Origin: Hoeflea sp.
Lineage (GTDB): Bacteria > Pseudomonadota > Alphaproteobacteria > Rhizobiales > Rhizobiaceae
Assembly (NCBI RefSeq): GCF_014359905.1
Contig: NZ_JACIYP010000001.1
Span: forward strand, 159,632 to 223,631
DNA: 64,000 nt
Direction: 5' to 3'
Each line of letters starts with the position of its first letter. Within the stretch, counting starts at the first letter, position 1. Shown here piece by piece: positions 43,974 to 54,200 of the stretch. Below the pieces are notes generated by a model. That model was given only the letters and a program-made list of their open reading frames with translations. It did not search any database and had not been told where the DNA came from. The translations under genes and the position numbers were made by a program.

Positions 43974-45005
43974 ATGCCCACCTATTACACAACCGCCCAG
44001 GTGGTGGCCGCGGCCGAGGCTCTCGATCGCTTCAACCCCTGGATCCGCGACACCTTCTTTCCAAGTGTCGTGACCTTCGAGACCGAGGAAGTCCTGTTCG
44101 ACAAGCTCGGTCGGCGCAAGAAGATCGCGCCCTTCGTTTCGCCGAACATCCCGGGCAAGGAACGCGAGCAGCGCTCCCGCTCGGTGCGCGCCTACAAGCC
44201 GCCCTATGTCAAGCCGAAGTCGGGGCTTAATCCCTCCGACGCCATTGCCCGCCGCGCAGGCGAGGGCTATGGCGGCACCATGGCGGTGATGGACCGCTAC
44301 GACCAGATGGTGCTGCAGACGCTCGCCGACCATGAAAACGAGATCACCGGTCGCGAGGAACTGATGTGCGTCGATGCGCTCAAGACCGGACAGGTGGTGG
44401 CCGTGGGCGACGGCATCAACGACACCATCTCCTATGGCCGCGATGCGGAACTGACCGACGCGCTGACCTCCACGGCGCGCTGGGGCGAGAGCGGCGTCAA
44501 GCCGCTGGCCTCCATCCGCACCTGGGGCCGGCTGATCGCCGCCAAGTCCGGCGCGGTGGCGCGCAAGGTGGTGTTGGGCTACGGCGCGGCAGAACTGTTC
44601 CTGGCGGACAGCGATGTCCGCGAGATCCTCGACAATCGTCGCTCCGGCGAAGCCAACCAGATGGCCATGGCTGGCTCCGCGACTGGCGGCGTCGAGGACG
44701 TGGCCCGGTTGATCGGCCAGATCGACGGTGTCGAATACTGGGAATATCTGCAGACCTACGAGACCGATGCCGGCGTCTCCACGCACTACTGGCCGGAGCA
44801 CGGCGTGGGCCTGGTCTCGCCCAGCGTGATGAACGGTCACATGACCTATGGCGCCATTCTCGACATCAAGAGCCTGCGCGCCGAACAGCGCTTTGCCAAG
44901 CAGTACGAGGAAGACGATCCGTCGCGCGAGGTGATCCTCACCCAGTCGGCGCCGCTTCCCGTGCCGGTCGAGCCGAACGCCTCGTTCTTTGCCACGGTTC
45001 GCTGA
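43974..45005 (+). CDS. Major capsid protein, lambda gpE family
   Basis: 343 aa. Segments RDTFFPSVVTFETEEVLFD, LAPFVSP-like IAPFVSPNIPGKE, YGRDAELTDAL and the C-terminal YEEDDPSREVILTQSAPLPVP are typical of the lambda major capsid group. Forms the icosahedral shell. RBS AAGGAG precedes the ATG. Confidence 0.93.
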   Translation: MPTYYTTAQVVAAAEALDRFNPWIRDTFFPSVVTFETEEVLFDKLGRRKKIAPFVSPNIPGKEREQRSRSVRAYKPPYVKPKSGLNPSDAIARRAGEGYGGTMAVMDRYDQMVLQTLADHENEITGREELMCVDALKTGQVVAVGDGINDTISYGRDAELTDALTSTARWGESGVKPLASIRTWGRLIAAKSGAVARKVVLGYGAAELFLADSDVREILDNRRSGEANQMAMAGSATGGVEDVARLIGQIDGVEYWEYLQTYETDAGVSTHYWPEHGVGLVSPSVMNGHMTYGAILDIKSLRAEQRFAKQYEEDDPSREVILTQSAPLPVPVEPNASFFATVR

Positions 45006-45035
45006 TCGCCTGATTCCGCGATCGGCTTTCTTGAG

Positions 45036-45059
45036 CGCCCCGCGAGCGATCGCGGGGCG
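45036..45059 (+). terminator. Strong hairpin after the major capsid gene
   Basis: A perfect 10-bp GC-rich stem with GCGA loop, 31 bp after the capsid stop. No T-run follows, so it probably reduces read-through or protects the capsid mRNA rather than stopping all transcription. Confidence 0.6.
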
Positions 45060-45097
45060 TTGCGGAGAGACGATTCCAAACCCCGAAAGGAAAGATC

Positions 45098-45505
45098 ATG
45101 AGCAAGACCCACAAGTTCCGCATCACGGTGACCACCGGCGGCGGTCGCTTCGCGCCGGGCGAGCCGGTCCCCGTGGGCGGCAAGACCGGCATCTCGCCCG
45201 AGGAGATTGCCTCGATCGAGAACGTCCATGGAAAGTGGAGCGACGACGGCACAACCGGCCTTCCGGCCAGCGCCGCCCGCACCGCCGAACTCGAGGCCGC
45301 CCGCAGCCAGCTTGCCGCCGCCAATGCCCGCATCGACGCGCTCATGGCGGTCATCGCGGCCACCGAGACCGTCGACGCCGCCGCCCAGGCCGTTGGCGCC
45401 GAGAATGCGCCAGATACCGCGCTTGACGATCTCTCGGCCGCAGAAGCAGCCCTTACCGAGGCCCGCAAGGCGGCTGGCCTGCCCGACATCAAGGGCGCCA
45501 AGTGA
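45098..45505 (+). CDS. Head-tail connector-region protein
   Basis: 135 aa. N-terminal beta region (FRITVTTGGGRFAPGEPVPV), then helix-rich AELEAARSQLAAANARIDALM and an Ala-rich tail. Position after the capsid gene suggests a connector or chaperone; the exact lambda equivalent (FI) is uncertain. Confidence 0.65.
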   Translation: MSKTHKFRITVTTGGGRFAPGEPVPVGGKTGISPEEIASIENVHGKWSDDGTTGLPASAARTAELEAARSQLAAANARIDALMAVIAATETVDAAAQAVGAENAPDTALDDLSAAEAALTEARKAAGLPDIKGAK

Positions 45506-45840
45506 CATCGATCAGTGACCGGCCGGCCCTCTTCGCCGCAATGGGGCCGGCCTTCACCTCCGTTTTCGGCAATGTCGACGTCACGCTGATCGTCGACGGT
45601 GAGACGGCAAGTGCATCCATTCGCGGCATTCTGCGCCAGTTGCGCGAGATCGACCTGATGGCCGAGGGCGGGACATCGGTCGAGGGCGTGACCCACACGC
45701 TGGCGCTCGACGCAGTGGCTGCGGCCAACCTCCAGTCCGACCGCGACAGCGTCATCATCAATTCCGTCACCTATGCCGTGCGCAGCCTCGCCGACGATGG
45801 CCGCGCCATGGTGACCCTTCTGCTCACGGGAGACATCTGA
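45502..45840 (+). CDS. Head-tail joining protein (FII-like)
   Basis: 112 aa from a GTG overlapping the previous stop. PAFTSVFGNVDVTLIVDGETAS and VEGVTHTLALDAVAAANLQSDRD, beta-rich, look like phage stopper/FII proteins that seal the head. Two bases from the next gene. Confidence 0.6.
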   Translation: MTSISDRPALFAAMGPAFTSVFGNVDVTLIVDGETASASIRGILRQLREIDLMAEGGTSVEGVTHTLALDAVAAANLQSDRDSVIINSVTYAVRSLADDGRAMVTLLLTGDI

Positions 45841-45841
45841 C

Positions 45842-46153
45842 ATGGCATCCGTAGACACGAAATCCGGCCCTGCGCCAAAGCCTGCGCCGAAGCCGGAAAA
45901 TGCCGACCCGATCAAGGCGCTGGTACACGCATTCCACGACGAGGGCGTGAGCGACGCCGCGCGAGCCGCTGCCCGCAAGGAATTCTCGGCGATCTCCGAT
46001 GGCGGGCGCGCCTGGGAACAGCTGCCCTCGGGCCTGAAATCCGCCGCCCGCGCCGACATGCGCCGCCTGAGGGACGCCGGCAAGGCCAACGATGACACCG
46101 GCTACAGCGCCCGCACCGCGGCGCAGCTGCTGCGCGACATCGGCAAGGCCTGA
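45842..46153 (+). CDS. Hypothetical head-tail region protein
   Basis: 103 aa: Pro-rich N-terminus, then helical HAFHDEGVSDAARAAARKE and ARTAAQLLRDIGKA. Not recognised; kept for its compact overlap with the neighbours. Confidence 0.6.
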   Translation: MASVDTKSGPAPKPAPKPENADPIKALVHAFHDEGVSDAARAAARKEFSAISDGGRAWEQLPSGLKSAARADMRRLRDAGKANDDTGYSARTAAQLLRDIGKA

Positions 46154-46617
46154 TGTCCCACCTTCGATCGCAGATCTTCGACGCCATCAAGACCGTGGTC
46201 GCGACGATTCCGGAGTTCGCCGGCGAAGGCAAGGTCGCGCGCGGCCGCAACGGCCCGGTGCGCGCCGAGGCGCTTCCCGCCATCACGCTGAGCTGGGCCG
46301 ACAATGACGAGCGCGCCGAATCGCGGCCGTTCTCCACAGCCGATGGGGCGCACGGCTATGACCGGGAACTGCCCTTGAGCATCATCGTGCACCTGCGCGA
46401 CGAGGACCCGGACGGGGAATTCGACCGCATCGCCACCCTGATCGAAACCGGGATGGCAGAGGACGTCGCGCTCGGCGGTCTGGCGGTCGAGGCGCTGCTC
46501 ACCTCGAGCCGGCTGTTCGTCGATCCGCAGACCGGCCTGGCGCTCGGCGCCGGGCGGCTGGTCTACACGGTCCATTACAAGACGCCGGGCGCGGACCCGA
46601 CTGTCACCGCACTCTGA
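46153..46617 (+). CDS. Minor tail/tail terminator-like protein
   Basis: 154 aa. LRSQIFDAIKTVVATIPEFA at the N-terminus and a later beta region (LPLSIIVHLRDED, RLVYTVHYKTPG) resemble tail terminator proteins (lambda gpU position). Overlaps the previous gene by 1 bp. Confidence 0.65.
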   Translation: MSHLRSQIFDAIKTVVATIPEFAGEGKVARGRNGPVRAEALPAITLSWADNDERAESRPFSTADGAHGYDRELPLSIIVHLRDEDPDGEFDRIATLIETGMAEDVALGGLAVEALLTSSRLFVDPQTGLALGAGRLVYTVHYKTPGADPTVTAL

Positions 46618-46639
46618 TCCCTCACGAAAGGAACATCCC

Positions 46640-47053
46640 ATGGCACTCGGAAGAAGCCTAGTCATCGCCCGCTACACGGCGCCCGACACCTATGCCGCCA
46701 TCTGCGTCACCGAGGCGCGGTCGCTGACAATCAACAACGAAGTGGTGGACATCACCAAGCCGGACTGCACCACACCCGGCGGCAAGCTCGCCTATGCGGC
46801 GCAATACGGCATCCAGAAATTCAGCTTTTCCGGCGCCGGCGCCTATGTGAACGCGACGGCGCAGAAGGCGGTGATCGCCGATGCGGTGGCGCAGACGGTA
46901 ACCGAGTACCAGATTACAGTTCCCGATGTCGGCGTCTTCGTCGGCGACGGCCTGCTGACCACCACCAATCTGGCGGGTGACAAGACCAACGAGATGCAGG
47001 CGGATTTCGCGATCGAGCTGACCGGCACGATCACCTTCACGCCGGCGGCGTAA
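46640..47053 (+). CDS. Major tail tube protein
   Basis: 137 aa, starts MALGRSLVIARYTAPDTYAA, beta-rich with VVDITKPDCTTPGGK and DFAIELTGTITFTPA. This is the tube subunit pattern of siphophages and gene transfer agents. Own RBS AAAGGAAC before the ATG. Confidence 0.82.
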   Translation: MALGRSLVIARYTAPDTYAAICVTEARSLTINNEVVDITKPDCTTPGGKLAYAAQYGIQKFSFSGAGAYVNATAQKAVIADAVAQTVTEYQITVPDVGVFVGDGLLTTTNLAGDKTNEMQADFAIELTGTITFTPAA

Positions 47054-47056
47054 GCC

Positions 47057-47500
47057 ATGAACCCGCAGGAAAAGCCCCTCCTCAATGCAGCGCGCGGCGA
47101 GGTGCCGGTGCAGATCGGCGCTGTGCATCTGGGCATTGCCGTGGGCTATGCGGGTCTTGCCCGGCTGTCGCGCGCGGCGGGCACGGAGACCATGCAGTCG
47201 CTCTATGCAAGGCTTCTGGGCTTCGAGCCCTGGACCGTCTCCGCCGCCATCAAGGTGTTTTCCGTCGATGGCGACGGCCCGGACGCCGCGCGTGAGCGGG
47301 CCGATGCGGCTGTTGCGGCGCTGACATCCGCCGACGAGGCGGCCTGGCGCATGGCGATCGAGGCAGCCCTTGCCGCGCATCTGGCCGAGGGCGAGAAGCG
47401 GCGTGCGGAATCCTATGACCTGGTGGCCGAAGTCGAGGAGGCGCTCGATGCGGTGACGCCGGGAAAGCCCCTGGGCGCGGCGGGAAAGCCCGGGCGGTGA
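47057..47500 (+). CDS. Tail assembly chaperone G-like
   Basis: 147 aa, begins MNPQEKPLLNAARGEVPVQI. Helical with GLARLSRAAGTETMQSLYARLLG, typical of gp10-like/G chaperones that bind the tape measure. Near its end are two in-frame G_GGA_AAG heptamers, so a fraction of ribosomes should shift -1 into the next frame and make a G-T fusion. Confidence 0.8.
   Translation: MNPQEKPLLNAARGEVPVQIGAVHLGIAVGYAGLARLSRAAGTETMQSLYARLLGFEPWTVSAAIKVFSVDGDGPDAARERADAAVAALTSADEAAWRMAIEAALAAHLAEGEKRRAESYDLVAEVEEALDAVTPGKPLGAAGKPGR
47461..47488 (+). promoter_or_regulatory. Programmed -1 ribosomal frameshift signal (two GGGAAAG heptamers)
   Basis: GGGAAAG at 47461-47467 and 47482-47488, each aligned as G_GGA_AAG in the frame of the upstream gene, the same slippery heptamer used by lambda G/GT. 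Both shifts enter the open frame that continues into 47497-47763. Confidence 0.85.
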
Positions 47501-47763
47501 CGGTGACCGCCTTCATCAACAGCTACATGGACATGGCGCTGGCGCCGGTCGGCACGTCTTTCCTCACGGAGAAGGGCGACGTCGCCGCAACCGGCGGTCT
47601 CGGCTGGACGCCCGCCACATTCTGGGCCGCGACGCTTGCCGAATTCCATGCCGCCATGCGCGGCCGGGACGGCAAGCCCTCCGACAAGACCACCATCACC
47701 CCGGCCGATGCGCGCAGGCATGCCCGCGCCATGGGCCACAAGATCTTTGGCGAGGATGACTGA
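47497..47763 (+). CDS. Tail assembly chaperone T-like extension
   Basis: 88 aa frame from 47497. Contains FINSYMDMALAPVGTSFLTE and TTITPADARRHARAMGHKIFG. The frame is open back past the slippery sites and joins the G-like protein after a -1 shift, making a product of about 235 aa. Independent starts (GTG 47497) are less likely to be used. Confidence 0.75.
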   Translation: MTVTAFINSYMDMALAPVGTSFLTEKGDVAATGGLGWTPATFWAATLAEFHAAMRGRDGKPSDKTTITPADARRHARAMGHKIFGEDD

Positions 47764-47766
47764 CCC

Positions 47767-49638
47767 ATGTCCCGGCCCGACATCACCGCGCACATCAAGG
47801 CCAATGCCAAGGGCTTTCACGATGCCATGGACAGGGTCCGCCGCGACAGCAAGGTGACGGCGAGCGCCTCCGGCGCTGCCTTCAACGCACTGTCGGACAA
47901 GCTGCGTGGCGGCGTGGCTGCGGCGCTGGCGGGCGTCACCGTCGGCGCCGGCATCAAGCTGTTCATCGACCAGGCCAAGAAGGCGGTCGACGAAATTCAG
48001 GAGATCGAGCGCTCGGCCAAGACAGCCGGCGTCGGCTTCGAGGATTTCCAGGAGCTGGCCTTCGCGGCAAAGAAGAACCTGGTGTCGGTGGATGCGCTGA
48101 CCGACGGCTTGAAGGAAATGCAGCTGCGCGTCGATGAGGTGGTCAAGACCGGCAAGGGCTCGGCTGCGGAAAGCCTCGGGCGTCTCGGGTTTTCGGCGAA
48201 GGAACTGGGCGAGGCGCTGAAGGAGCCCGACAGGCTGTTCGAAGACATTCTCGGCCGAATGAAGCAACTCGACAAGGCGGCGCAGATCCGCGTCGCCGAC
48301 GAGATCTTCGGCGGGTCGGCCGGCGAGCAGTTCGTGCGCATGCTCGACGAGGTCCGCGGCTCGATCGCCGACAACCGACAGGAGGCGCAGGATCTCGGTC
48401 TGGTGATCTCCGACGACCTGGCCAAGCGGATCGACGAGTTGCGCCCGGTCTGGGAAACGGTGTCGGACGTGATCTCGACCCGCGTAAAGACGGCTGTTCT
48501 TGAAATCCTGACCCTGATGGGAACGGCGCTCGACAGCTACAACGAGATTGCCAACCGCACCGCCGGCACCTTGGAGATCAACCAGGGCGGCGTCGACATG
48601 CAGCGTGTCGAGATCGAAAACAAGATCCTGCGGCTGAAGGAAGAGCAGCGCAACATCACCGGCGTGCTGGCCCAGGCCGAGCGGCGGCAGCTGGACGGCC
48701 AGATTGCCGGTCTCAACGAGAGGCTCGCCGCGTTGACCGCCGAAAGCGAGGCGATCGCGAAGCAGCGCAAGGTTTTGATCGAAGCCAGCGAGAGTAACAA
48801 GCCCTCTCAGGGCGGCACAATCGCCCCCTCCAGCCTTGGCTATTCCTCCGGCGCGTCCAAGGTCAGCGACGCCGAACGCCAGCGCAAGAAGATCCTCGAA
48901 CTGATCGCCGCGCTCGAGCATGAGGGCCGCACGCTCCGCATGAACGAGACCGACCAGCGCATTGCCAACGAGCTGCGCAAGGCCGGGGCGCTGATCACGC
49001 CCGAGCAGACCGCCACCATCACGCGCCTGGTGCAGGCAAACGAGGCCGAGAAGCGCTCGCGCGAGGAGGCCAACGAGGCGCTCGAGCGCCAGAGCGAGAT
49101 CTACAACCGGTTCGGCGGCGAGGTGGAATCCACCCTTGACGGCCTGATCACGAAATCCATGACGCTGGAACAGGCTCTGGTGAAGGTGGGTGTTGCCGCG
49201 ATCAAGGCCCTTCTCGACATCAGCCGTGTGGGCGGCTCCCCGGGCGGCGGAATCGGCGGGATGATCGGTTCGGCACTTTCCGGCCTGCTCGGCGGCGGCT
49301 TCGGCGGATCCTCCCAGGCGGCTCGCTTGCTGTCGACCGGCGCTGTCGGCCTGTTTGCCAAGGGCGGTGTTTCCAACCAGCCCGCCATCTTTGCCGAGGC
49401 CGGGCCCGAGGCCGCGGTGCCGCTGCCCGACGGGCGGCGGATCCCTGTGGATCTCAGGGGCGCGGGTGGCGGCGGCGGAGACGTGAGTGTGTCGATCATC
49501 AATCAGATCGACGCTACCGGGGCGGATTCGGTGGAGCTGCGGCGCACACAGGAAAGACTGATGCGGATGGAGCAGGAACTGCCCGGCCGCATCGTCACCA
49601 CGGTCAAGGACGCGCAGCAGCGCCGGGTGCTGAAATGA
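47767..49638 (+). CDS. Tail tape measure protein
   Basis: 623 aa. Long helical protein with a coiled-coil middle, hydrophobic segment VGVAAIKALLDISRVGG and GIGGMIGSALSGLLGGGFGG, then KGGVSNQPAIFAEAGPEAAVPLPDGR, the pattern that precedes the C-terminal end of lambda-like tape measures. A larger protein would make a longer tail; this suggests a medium-length siphovirus tail. Confidence 0.88.
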   Translation: MSRPDITAHIKANAKGFHDAMDRVRRDSKVTASASGAAFNALSDKLRGGVAAALAGVTVGAGIKLFIDQAKKAVDEIQEIERSAKTAGVGFEDFQELAFAAKKNLVSVDALTDGLKEMQLRVDEVVKTGKGSAAESLGRLGFSAKELGEALKEPDRLFEDILGRMKQLDKAAQIRVADEIFGGSAGEQFVRMLDEVRGSIADNRQEAQDLGLVISDDLAKRIDELRPVWETVSDVISTRVKTAVLEILTLMGTALDSYNEIANRTAGTLEINQGGVDMQRVEIENKILRLKEEQRNITGVLAQAERRQLDGQIAGLNERLAALTAESEAIAKQRKVLIEASESNKPSQGGTIAPSSLGYSSGASKVSDAERQRKKILELIAALEHEGRTLRMNETDQRIANELRKAGALITPEQTATITRLVQANEAEKRSREEANEALERQSEIYNRFGGEVESTLDGLITKSMTLEQALVKVGVAAIKALLDISRVGGSPGGGIGGMIGSALSGLLGGGFGGSSQAARLLSTGAVGLFAKGGVSNQPAIFAEAGPEAAVPLPDGRRIPVDLRGAGGGGGDVSVSIINQIDATGADSVELRRTQERLMRMEQELPGRIVTTVKDAQQRRVLK

Positions 49639-50258
49639 GCATCGTTTTTCCGCGTGAACTGCCCGAGGGCATCGAATTCCGCCACAAGCCGCTCAGGCTG
49701 GTGCGGGGCGTGGCGGCGGCACGCTCGGGCAACCGGGTGGTCAATCACAGCCAGGTCGCCGATCCCTTCTGGGTGGCCGAACTGACCACCATGCCGCTGC
49801 GCTACCCAGACCGCATGAAGGTCGAGGCCTGGTATTACAGCCTGCGCGACGGCCTGCGCAAGACGTTCTACCGGCATCCCGAGGCCTGCTACCCCGCGGC
49901 CCATCCCGGCGATGGCGGCGTGGCCAATAATGACGGCAATCTCGTCTCTGTCGCCAATGGCAACGAGTTGACGGTCGATTCCGTCGACGTGGGCCTGGTG
50001 CTCGGCGTCGGTGATTATGCCGGGCTCCGGAACGGGACAAAATGGGCGCTTGGCGTCATCACCGAAGTCTCGGGCGCGGGCACGAGCCGGGTGATCGCCA
50101 TCGAACCGGAGCCGCCCGTCGACGTCGCTGTTTCCGGTGCGGTGGTGCGGTTCGTCAAGCCTCCGCTGGTGATGAAGCCGGTTCCTGACAGCCTCTCCTC
50201 GAGCGAGACCGCGACCGGTTTCTGGGCTGTGTCCTTCACGTTGCAGGAAAGCCGCTGA
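49635..50258 (+). CDS. Tail tip protein (minor tail M position)
   Basis: 207 aa: MSIVFPRELPEGIEFRHKPL, beta-rich with WYYSLRDGLRKTFYRHPEACYP. Follows the tape measure, as M/DUF2460-like proteins do, so probably a distal-tail or baseplate ring subunit. No strong family motif. Confidence 0.6.
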   Translation: MSIVFPRELPEGIEFRHKPLRLVRGVAAARSGNRVVNHSQVADPFWVAELTTMPLRYPDRMKVEAWYYSLRDGLRKTFYRHPEACYPAAHPGDGGVANNDGNLVSVANGNELTVDSVDVGLVLGVGDYAGLRNGTKWALGVITEVSGAGTSRVIAIEPEPPVDVAVSGAVVRFVKPPLVMKPVPDSLSSSETATGFWAVSFTLQESR

Positions 50259-50839
50259 TGCGCAGCTATCCTTCCGAACTGCTGACGCTGCTTGACGAAG
50301 GCCGGGTGCGCTATGCCGGCATGATCCGGTTCGATCTCGGTGAGGGATCCTTCGGCTTCATCCGTCAATCGGCGGATTACGTTTATGGCGGCGTCATCTA
50401 CACGGCGATGCTCGACGGGCTGATCGAGGTCTCGGATCTCTCCTATGGCACCGGCACGGTGGCGCAGGGGTTTACGCTGCGGCTGTCGGAGAGCCCGGAC
50501 AACGGGATCACCCCCGACGTGCTGCTCGACATCGAGAATTACGATTATCTCGACCGGCCGGTGACGATCTACGACCTGCACCGCCATCCCGACACCGGCG
50601 CGGTGATCGGCGAGCCGGTGGCCCTGATGCGCGGCTACATCAACGCCGTCCTTCACGAGGAAGACCCGTCGTCGGGTTACTTCATGACGGTCGAATGCGA
50701 GAGCCGGGCGCTCGATTACAGCCGCACCAATGGCCGCATCCGCAGCCAGGACGACCAACAGCGGCGCAATCCGGGCGACAAGTTCTACGAGCACGCCGCC
50801 ACGGCCGGACGGATCAAGATCAATTGGGGCAAGACATGA
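50258..50839 (+). CDS. Tail hub protein (DUF2163/L-like)
   Basis: 193 aa. YAGMIRFDLGEGSFGFIRQS, GVIYTAMLDGLIEVSDLSYG and AALMRGYINAVL-type segments suggest the hub fold of DUF2163 tail proteins, in the lambda L position. Ends KINWGKT. Overlaps the previous stop by one base. Confidence 0.65.
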   Translation: MRSYPSELLTLLDEGRVRYAGMIRFDLGEGSFGFIRQSADYVYGGVIYTAMLDGLIEVSDLSYGTGTVAQGFTLRLSESPDNGITPDVLLDIENYDYLDRPVTIYDLHRHPDTGAVIGEPVALMRGYINAVLHEEDPSSGYFMTVECESRALDYSRTNGRIRSQDDQQRRNPGDKFYEHAATAGRIKINWGKT

Positions 50840-51252
50840 GAATTGAGGGTTGGGAAAAGACGCTCAATGCCGTGCTGGAGCGGCATAGGGACATGCCCGG
50901 TGTTTGGGGCGTCTCCGATTGCTGGATGCCGGCCATGGAGGCCTACGAGGCTGTGACCGGCAAGATCCTGGCGCCGGAACTGCGCGGGTACACTACGGAA
51001 CGCGAGGGGTACAGGCTGTTCGCCAGGCACGGGTTCCGGTCGGTTGGCGAAGCATTGGCAGCTCATCTGCCGGAATGCCCGGTGCTGATGGCCGGGCGCG
51101 GCGACCTGGGCGTGGTCGAGCGCATCGGCCCGGATGGCGACCCGGTCGAAAGCTGCTGTGTCGTCACCGCGATCGGCGTCGCCGTCAAGACGGAAGCAGG
51201 TCTTGCCTATCTGCCAGTAACCAGCCTCAAGCGCGCCTTCAGGGTTAGCTGA
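50836..51252 (+). CDS. NlpC/P60-like tail protein (DUF6950-like)
   Basis: 138 aa. GVSDCWMPAMEAYEAVTGK has the DCxx cysteine position of NlpC/P60 peptidases; the rest (AGRGDLGVVERIG) corresponds to the GD turn, but the catalytic His is not seen, so it may be inactive. It occupies the lambda K position. Confidence 0.65.
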   Translation: MRIEGWEKTLNAVLERHRDMPGVWGVSDCWMPAMEAYEAVTGKILAPELRGYTTEREGYRLFARHGFRSVGEALAAHLPECPVLMAGRGDLGVVERIGPDGDPVESCCVVTAIGVAVKTEAGLAYLPVTSLKRAFRVS

Positions 51253-51255
51253 GCC

Positions 51256-54200
51256 ATGCCCTTTCTTGCCCCACTGATCGCCGGCATCGGCGCGGCGATC
51301 ACCGCTGTCGGATCGTTCATCGCGCCCCTGACGACGGCGCTGGGCGGCCTCGGCGCGTTCGGCAAGGTGCTGCTGACAATTGGCCTCAACCTGGCCATGA
51401 CGGTTGCGCAGGGCCTGTTTGCCAAGAAGGAAAAGCCGCCGCCGTCGGGTGTCCAGCTTGACCTGCAGTTCGGCGAGGGCGGTTCGCGCGATGTGAAGTG
51501 CGGGTTCTATGCCGTGGCGGGGCTGTTTATCTACCCGAATGCCTACGGCCCGGCCAACAGCACTCTGCAGCAGGCGTTCCAGATTTCGGACTTTCCGGTC
51601 ACCTCGCTCGACAAGGTCTGGATTGATGGCGAACTGGCGACGCTGGGCGCGGTCGATACCGTCAAGGGCGCCGTGGTCACCTCAGGCGGTTATGCGGGCC
51701 GGATCTGGGTCAAGCTCGTGGACGGATGGCAGACCGAGGCGGATGCAGGGCTTGTGGCCGGCGCCAACCCCACCGGCCGCTGGAGCGTGGATCATGTGGG
51801 GCTTGGCAACGCCTATGCGATCGTGACCATGAATTACGACCGCGAGAAGCTGACCCAGCCACCGCAATTCCTGTTCGAAGGCAAGGGCGCGCCGCTCTAT
51901 GACTGGCGCAAGGATTCGACCGTGGGCGGCTCCGGCGCGCATCGATGGAACGACATCACCACCTGGGAATTCACCGAAAACGGCATGTTGATGGCCTATG
52001 CCTATCACCGCGGCATCGCGTTCAATGGTGATCTGTTCTGCGGCATGGAGGTGCCGGCAAGCGATCTGCCGATTGCTCGCTGGACTGCCGCTGCCAATCT
52101 CTGCGACGAGGCCGTGGATGGTGCGCCGCGCTACCGTTGCTCGATCGGGCTGGATTGCAATATCGAGCATGGCGACAATATCGAAGCCATCATGACCTCC
52201 TGCGGCGGCATGATGGTCAATGGTGTGGGTGAGATCTTCCCTATCGTCGGCTCCGACCAGCCGATCGTCGCCACCCTGACCGATGACGACATGATCGTGG
52301 GCGAGCCTGTGAAGTTCCAGGCCCGCCGCTCGATGGACGAACTGGTCAACTCGGTCTCGGGCACCTTCCCGAACCCGGACAACCAGTGGGGCCCGACCAG
52401 CTACGCGACCGCGCGCGACGCTGGCGTGGTGGCGACCGACAGGCGCACGCGCGACGTGACGCTCAATTTCACCACGGTGATCTATCCGAAGCAGGCCGCC
52501 AACCTTGCCGCGCTGTATCTCTCCGAGAACCGGTTCGAGGCCACGGCGAGCTTCACGGCGCGCCCGCGCTGGCAGGTACTGGAGCCGGGCGACTGGATCG
52601 CCTGGAATTCCGCCCGCTACGGCTCGCGCATTTTTATGGTGGTGGATAGCCAACTAAAATCAGCGAGTTCGGACGGCCCGCGCAATGTGCCGCTGTCGCT
52701 GCAGCAGCGCTCCGGCGACATCTATGACGGCGTCGGCATCGTGGTGCCGGATGCGCCGGTCAACAATGCAGCGCCGGTCTATCAGGCGGAGCTTCTGGAT
52801 TTTGCGGTCACGGCCGCGTCGGTGCTTGGCGCTGACAGCCGTGCCCGGCCTGCGATCCGCACGTCCTGGACCGCAACGTCGGACCCGACTGTGGCTGCCA
52901 TCATCCTGCAGTGGCGCATACAGGCGGAGCCGGGCGATCTGTTCGACCGCACGGTCAACACCGGCCAGACGATTGCGTTCATTGTCGAAGGCATCATGTC
53001 GTCGACGATCTACGAGGTTCGCCACAAGGTGATTGCCGATCCTGCCCGCGTGACATCATGGAGCGCATGGCAGGAGGTCACGACCGGCGATATCGGCCTG
53101 AACCTCGCCGATCTCGGCGCCGATGTCATCGGGCGTTTCGAGGAAATCGAGACGGGCATCGAAGACGTCGTCGCCACGGCCACGCAGACCGCCGAAGATC
53201 TGGCGCAGGAGGTTACGGACCGGGCAGCGGCATTGGCGGCGGAAGCCGCGGTGCGGCAAGCATCCGATCTTGCGGAAGCCGCGGAGCGCATCGAGCTTTC
53301 CGAAGTCCATGCTGCCGATATCCGCAGCACCCGCGACGGGCTGCTGGCGCTTTCGGTCGAGATGTTCGACCTGGGCGCGAACGCCGTTCTCGACCGGCAG
53401 GAGATCCGCCGCAGCCTGACCTCGTCTCTGGCGGGGATCACGGCTGCCTATTCGGAAGCGATCACGGTCGCCACCGGCCCGGACAGCGCGCTGGTGGCGA
53501 CGCAGACGGATCTTGCCGCCCAGATCGCAGATACCAATACCAGCATTGCTGTGGTGAACGCGGCCTATGTGACGGCCGACGAAGCGATCGCGCTGCAGAC
53601 CACGACGCTGGCGACCCAGATACGCGGCGCCTATGACGGGTCGGACTGGACCCAGGCGGGCGGCATGATCTCGCAGATCAATGCCTCGATCACCAGCCAG
53701 TATGAAAGCCTGTCGGAGGCTATATCTTCGGTAAGCGCCGGCGTGGGCGAGCAGTTCGATTTCTCCCGCATCTGGAACTTCGATGCGACGGTGCAGGACT
53801 GGACCGGCAACGGGACGCCGACGCATGTCACGGGCGGCGGATGGCTCAGGCCAGCAAATGACGCGTCCGATCCCTATGTCGTGTCGCCGGCAGGACTCGC
53901 CATTGATCTCGACACTTATGGCCAGGTGCGGCTGCGCATTCGCAAGACCGGCGCGCCGATCTGGGAAGGCCAAATCTGGTGGAAGCTCACCGGCGATACG
54001 ACATGGGACGCAGGCCGCCGGGTCACGGTAACGGAGCCTTCCTTCGATGCCGGCGTGACGGTGGTCTCCATCAATCTCGGCATTGGCGGCGAGCTTGACC
54101 AGGTCCGCATAGACCTGTCATCGGGGCAGGACGGAACGGACTATTTCGAGCTTGATTGGGTGGCGATCGGCCGCCCGTCGCCCGGCGCATCGGTGGCGAG

